Source: CAIZQW01 sp964459675
Lineage (GTDB): Bacteria; Verrucomicrobiota; Kiritimatiellia; RFP12; UBA1067
NCBI GenBank assembly: GCA_964459675.1
Contig: CAYWNP010000147.1
Span: 1 to 5,197, forward strand
DNA: 5,197 nucleotides
Reading direction: 5' to 3'
Part shown: positions 4,761 through 5,197 of the stretch, piece by piece
Position numbering within the stretch: the stretch's first letter is position 1
Layout: the number at the start of each line of letters is the position of its first letter
Made by a program: the position numbers and the translations under genes
The notes under the pieces: generated by a model
Seen by the model: only the letters and a program-made list of their open reading frames with translations
Told to the model about the DNA's origin: nothing
Database searches by the model: none

Positions 4761-5197
4761 TCATTTACGGTCTTCTGGTGCAGGCGGGGGTTCCGCACTC
4801 CAACCATTGAACCGAGTCATGGTCTCGTTTAAACCTTGTTCTATCAGGGAGAGGACCGCCTCTGCCGCTGCTTCGACTGCCTTTCGCAAAACCTTCTGCC
4901 GGTCTGGGTCAAGCTTAGCTAACACATGGTCTGCTAAGTCACCCTGGCGATCTTCACGTCCGACCCCCACACGTAACCGTGGGAAGGCTTCTGTGCCGAG
5001 CTGCTCGATAATCGAGAGCAGTCCTCGGTGTCCGCCGCTTCCGCCGTTGGCCCGGATTCGCAACCGCCCCAAGGGCAGGTCCGCATCATCCGAGATCACC
5101 GTCAAGTCAGCTGGCGTACCGCCAAAATACCGCAACAAGGGAGCTACACTGTTTCCGCTCAGATTCATAAAGGTCTGAGGCTTCACCAGCATGAGCT
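4761..5197 (-). CDS. pth: Peptidyl-tRNA hydrolase (N-terminus outside window)
   Basis: Pth releases tRNA from peptidyl-tRNAs that drop off ribosomes, in the cytoplasm; it is essential in most bacteria. The gene runs off the right edge, so the N-terminal part with the catalytic His of the TRHN region is not seen. The 143 residues from the first Met in the window include MLVKPQTFMNLSGNSV (substrate-binding Asn in FMN), then ISDDADLPLGRLRIR, where the first D matches the catalytic-support Asp of the family. The glycine-rich GGSGGHRGLLSIIEQLG follows, and FPRLRVGVGR ends the core. The 'GGHNG' motif is GGHRG here, Arg in place of Asn. A C-terminal helix and a Pro-rich tail (WSAEPPPAPEDRK) close the protein. 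The Met near the edge is internal, since the frame continues into upstream Leu. The stop TGA overlaps an ATG of rpsF. pth is commonly found just upstream of rpsF, often after rplY, which may lie beyond the edge. Confidence 0.95.
   Translation of the reverse strand, partial: LMLVKPQTFMNLSGNSVAPLLRYFGGTPADLTVISDDADLPLGRLRIRANGGSGGHRGLLSIIEQLGTEAFPRLRVGVGREDRQGDLADHVLAKLDPDRQKVLRKAVEAAAEAVLSLIEQGLNETMTRFNGWSAEPPPAPEDRK
4778..4798 (-). other. Possible small hairpin at the end of pth, upstream of rpsF
   Basis: In the transcript the end of pth contains GCGG-AACCC-CCGC (complement of 4784-4796), or alternatively a longer arm pair GTGC/GCAC (4778-4781 with 4795-4798) around it. It lies 35-55 bases before the S6 start and has a C-rich loop. 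It may be chance in a Pro-rich coding stretch, or part of an S6:S18 autoregulatory leader; the sequence alone does not decide. Confidence 0.25.

Noticed and set aside
4123..5178. Long + strand open frame of 351 codons opposite ssb, rpsF and pth
   Set aside because: It is wholly antisense to three well-supported genes, and its translation is low-complexity (runs of Ser, Arg, Pro) with no domain I recognise.
1..5197. CRISPR array, tRNA, rRNA, insertion sequence or prophage genes
   Set aside because: No spaced direct repeats, cloverleaf-like segment, rRNA stretch, transposase motif or terminal inverted repeats were seen on reading through.
1..5197. A new multi-gene defence or metabolic system
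   Set aside because: All complete genes but one belong to well-known families in usual arrangements, and the single unknown membrane protein is not enough to claim a system.

Overview
The window looks like an ordinary bacterial chromosome segment with moderate GC and tightly packed genes. It carries one strongly conserved housekeeping operon beside a short accessory stretch. The layout and protein style (pth-rpsF-ssb-rpsR-rplI, a ClpF-free plain S6/S18/L9 set, an ExuT-like carrier, a fused zinc-ribbon NudC) would fit a Verrucomicrobiota/PVC-type organism, but this is an impression from protein style. No 16S rRNA or lineage-specific marker is present, so the phylum is a weak inference.

Left part (1-1427). 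The 3' end of an unrecognised gene enters from the left edge on the + strand and overlaps, tail to tail by 68 bases, the end of nudC (- strand), which encodes the NAD(H)/NAD-RNA pyrophosphatase. Thirteen bases upstream of nudC, on the same strand, lies a gene for a small membrane protein with three predicted transmembrane segments. Its middle resembles the 'PKF..IF.EL....LP' signature of type II secretion/type IV pilus GspF-like proteins. The two probably share a transcript.

Middle part (1428-3060). A roughly 200-base non-coding divergent region separates that pair from a full-length MFS transporter of the anion:cation symporter type, closest in look to hexuronate (ExuT-like) carriers. No sugar-acid catabolic gene lies beside it in this window. 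The transporter gene ends at a strong symmetrical hairpin, A-tract on one side and T-tract on the other, that can terminate transcription from both directions.

Right part (3078-5197, all - strand). This is the classic translation/replication operon, read right to left: pth (peptidyl-tRNA hydrolase, N-terminus outside the window), rpsF (S6), ssb (single-stranded DNA-binding protein), rpsR (S18) and rplI (L9). pth and rpsF are joined by an ATGA overlap or near-overlap, and the other gaps are 23-34 bases. S6 and S18 are direct partners in the 30S platform and SSB is co-expressed with them in many bacteria. 

I found no CRISPR array, tRNA, rRNA, insertion sequence, prophage or evident new multi-gene system. 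The points most worth a second look are the small GspF-like membrane protein paired with nudC, an Asn-to-Arg change at the GGHNG motif of Pth, a Cys in place of a conserved Arg in S18, and a possible hairpin at the pth/rpsF junction.
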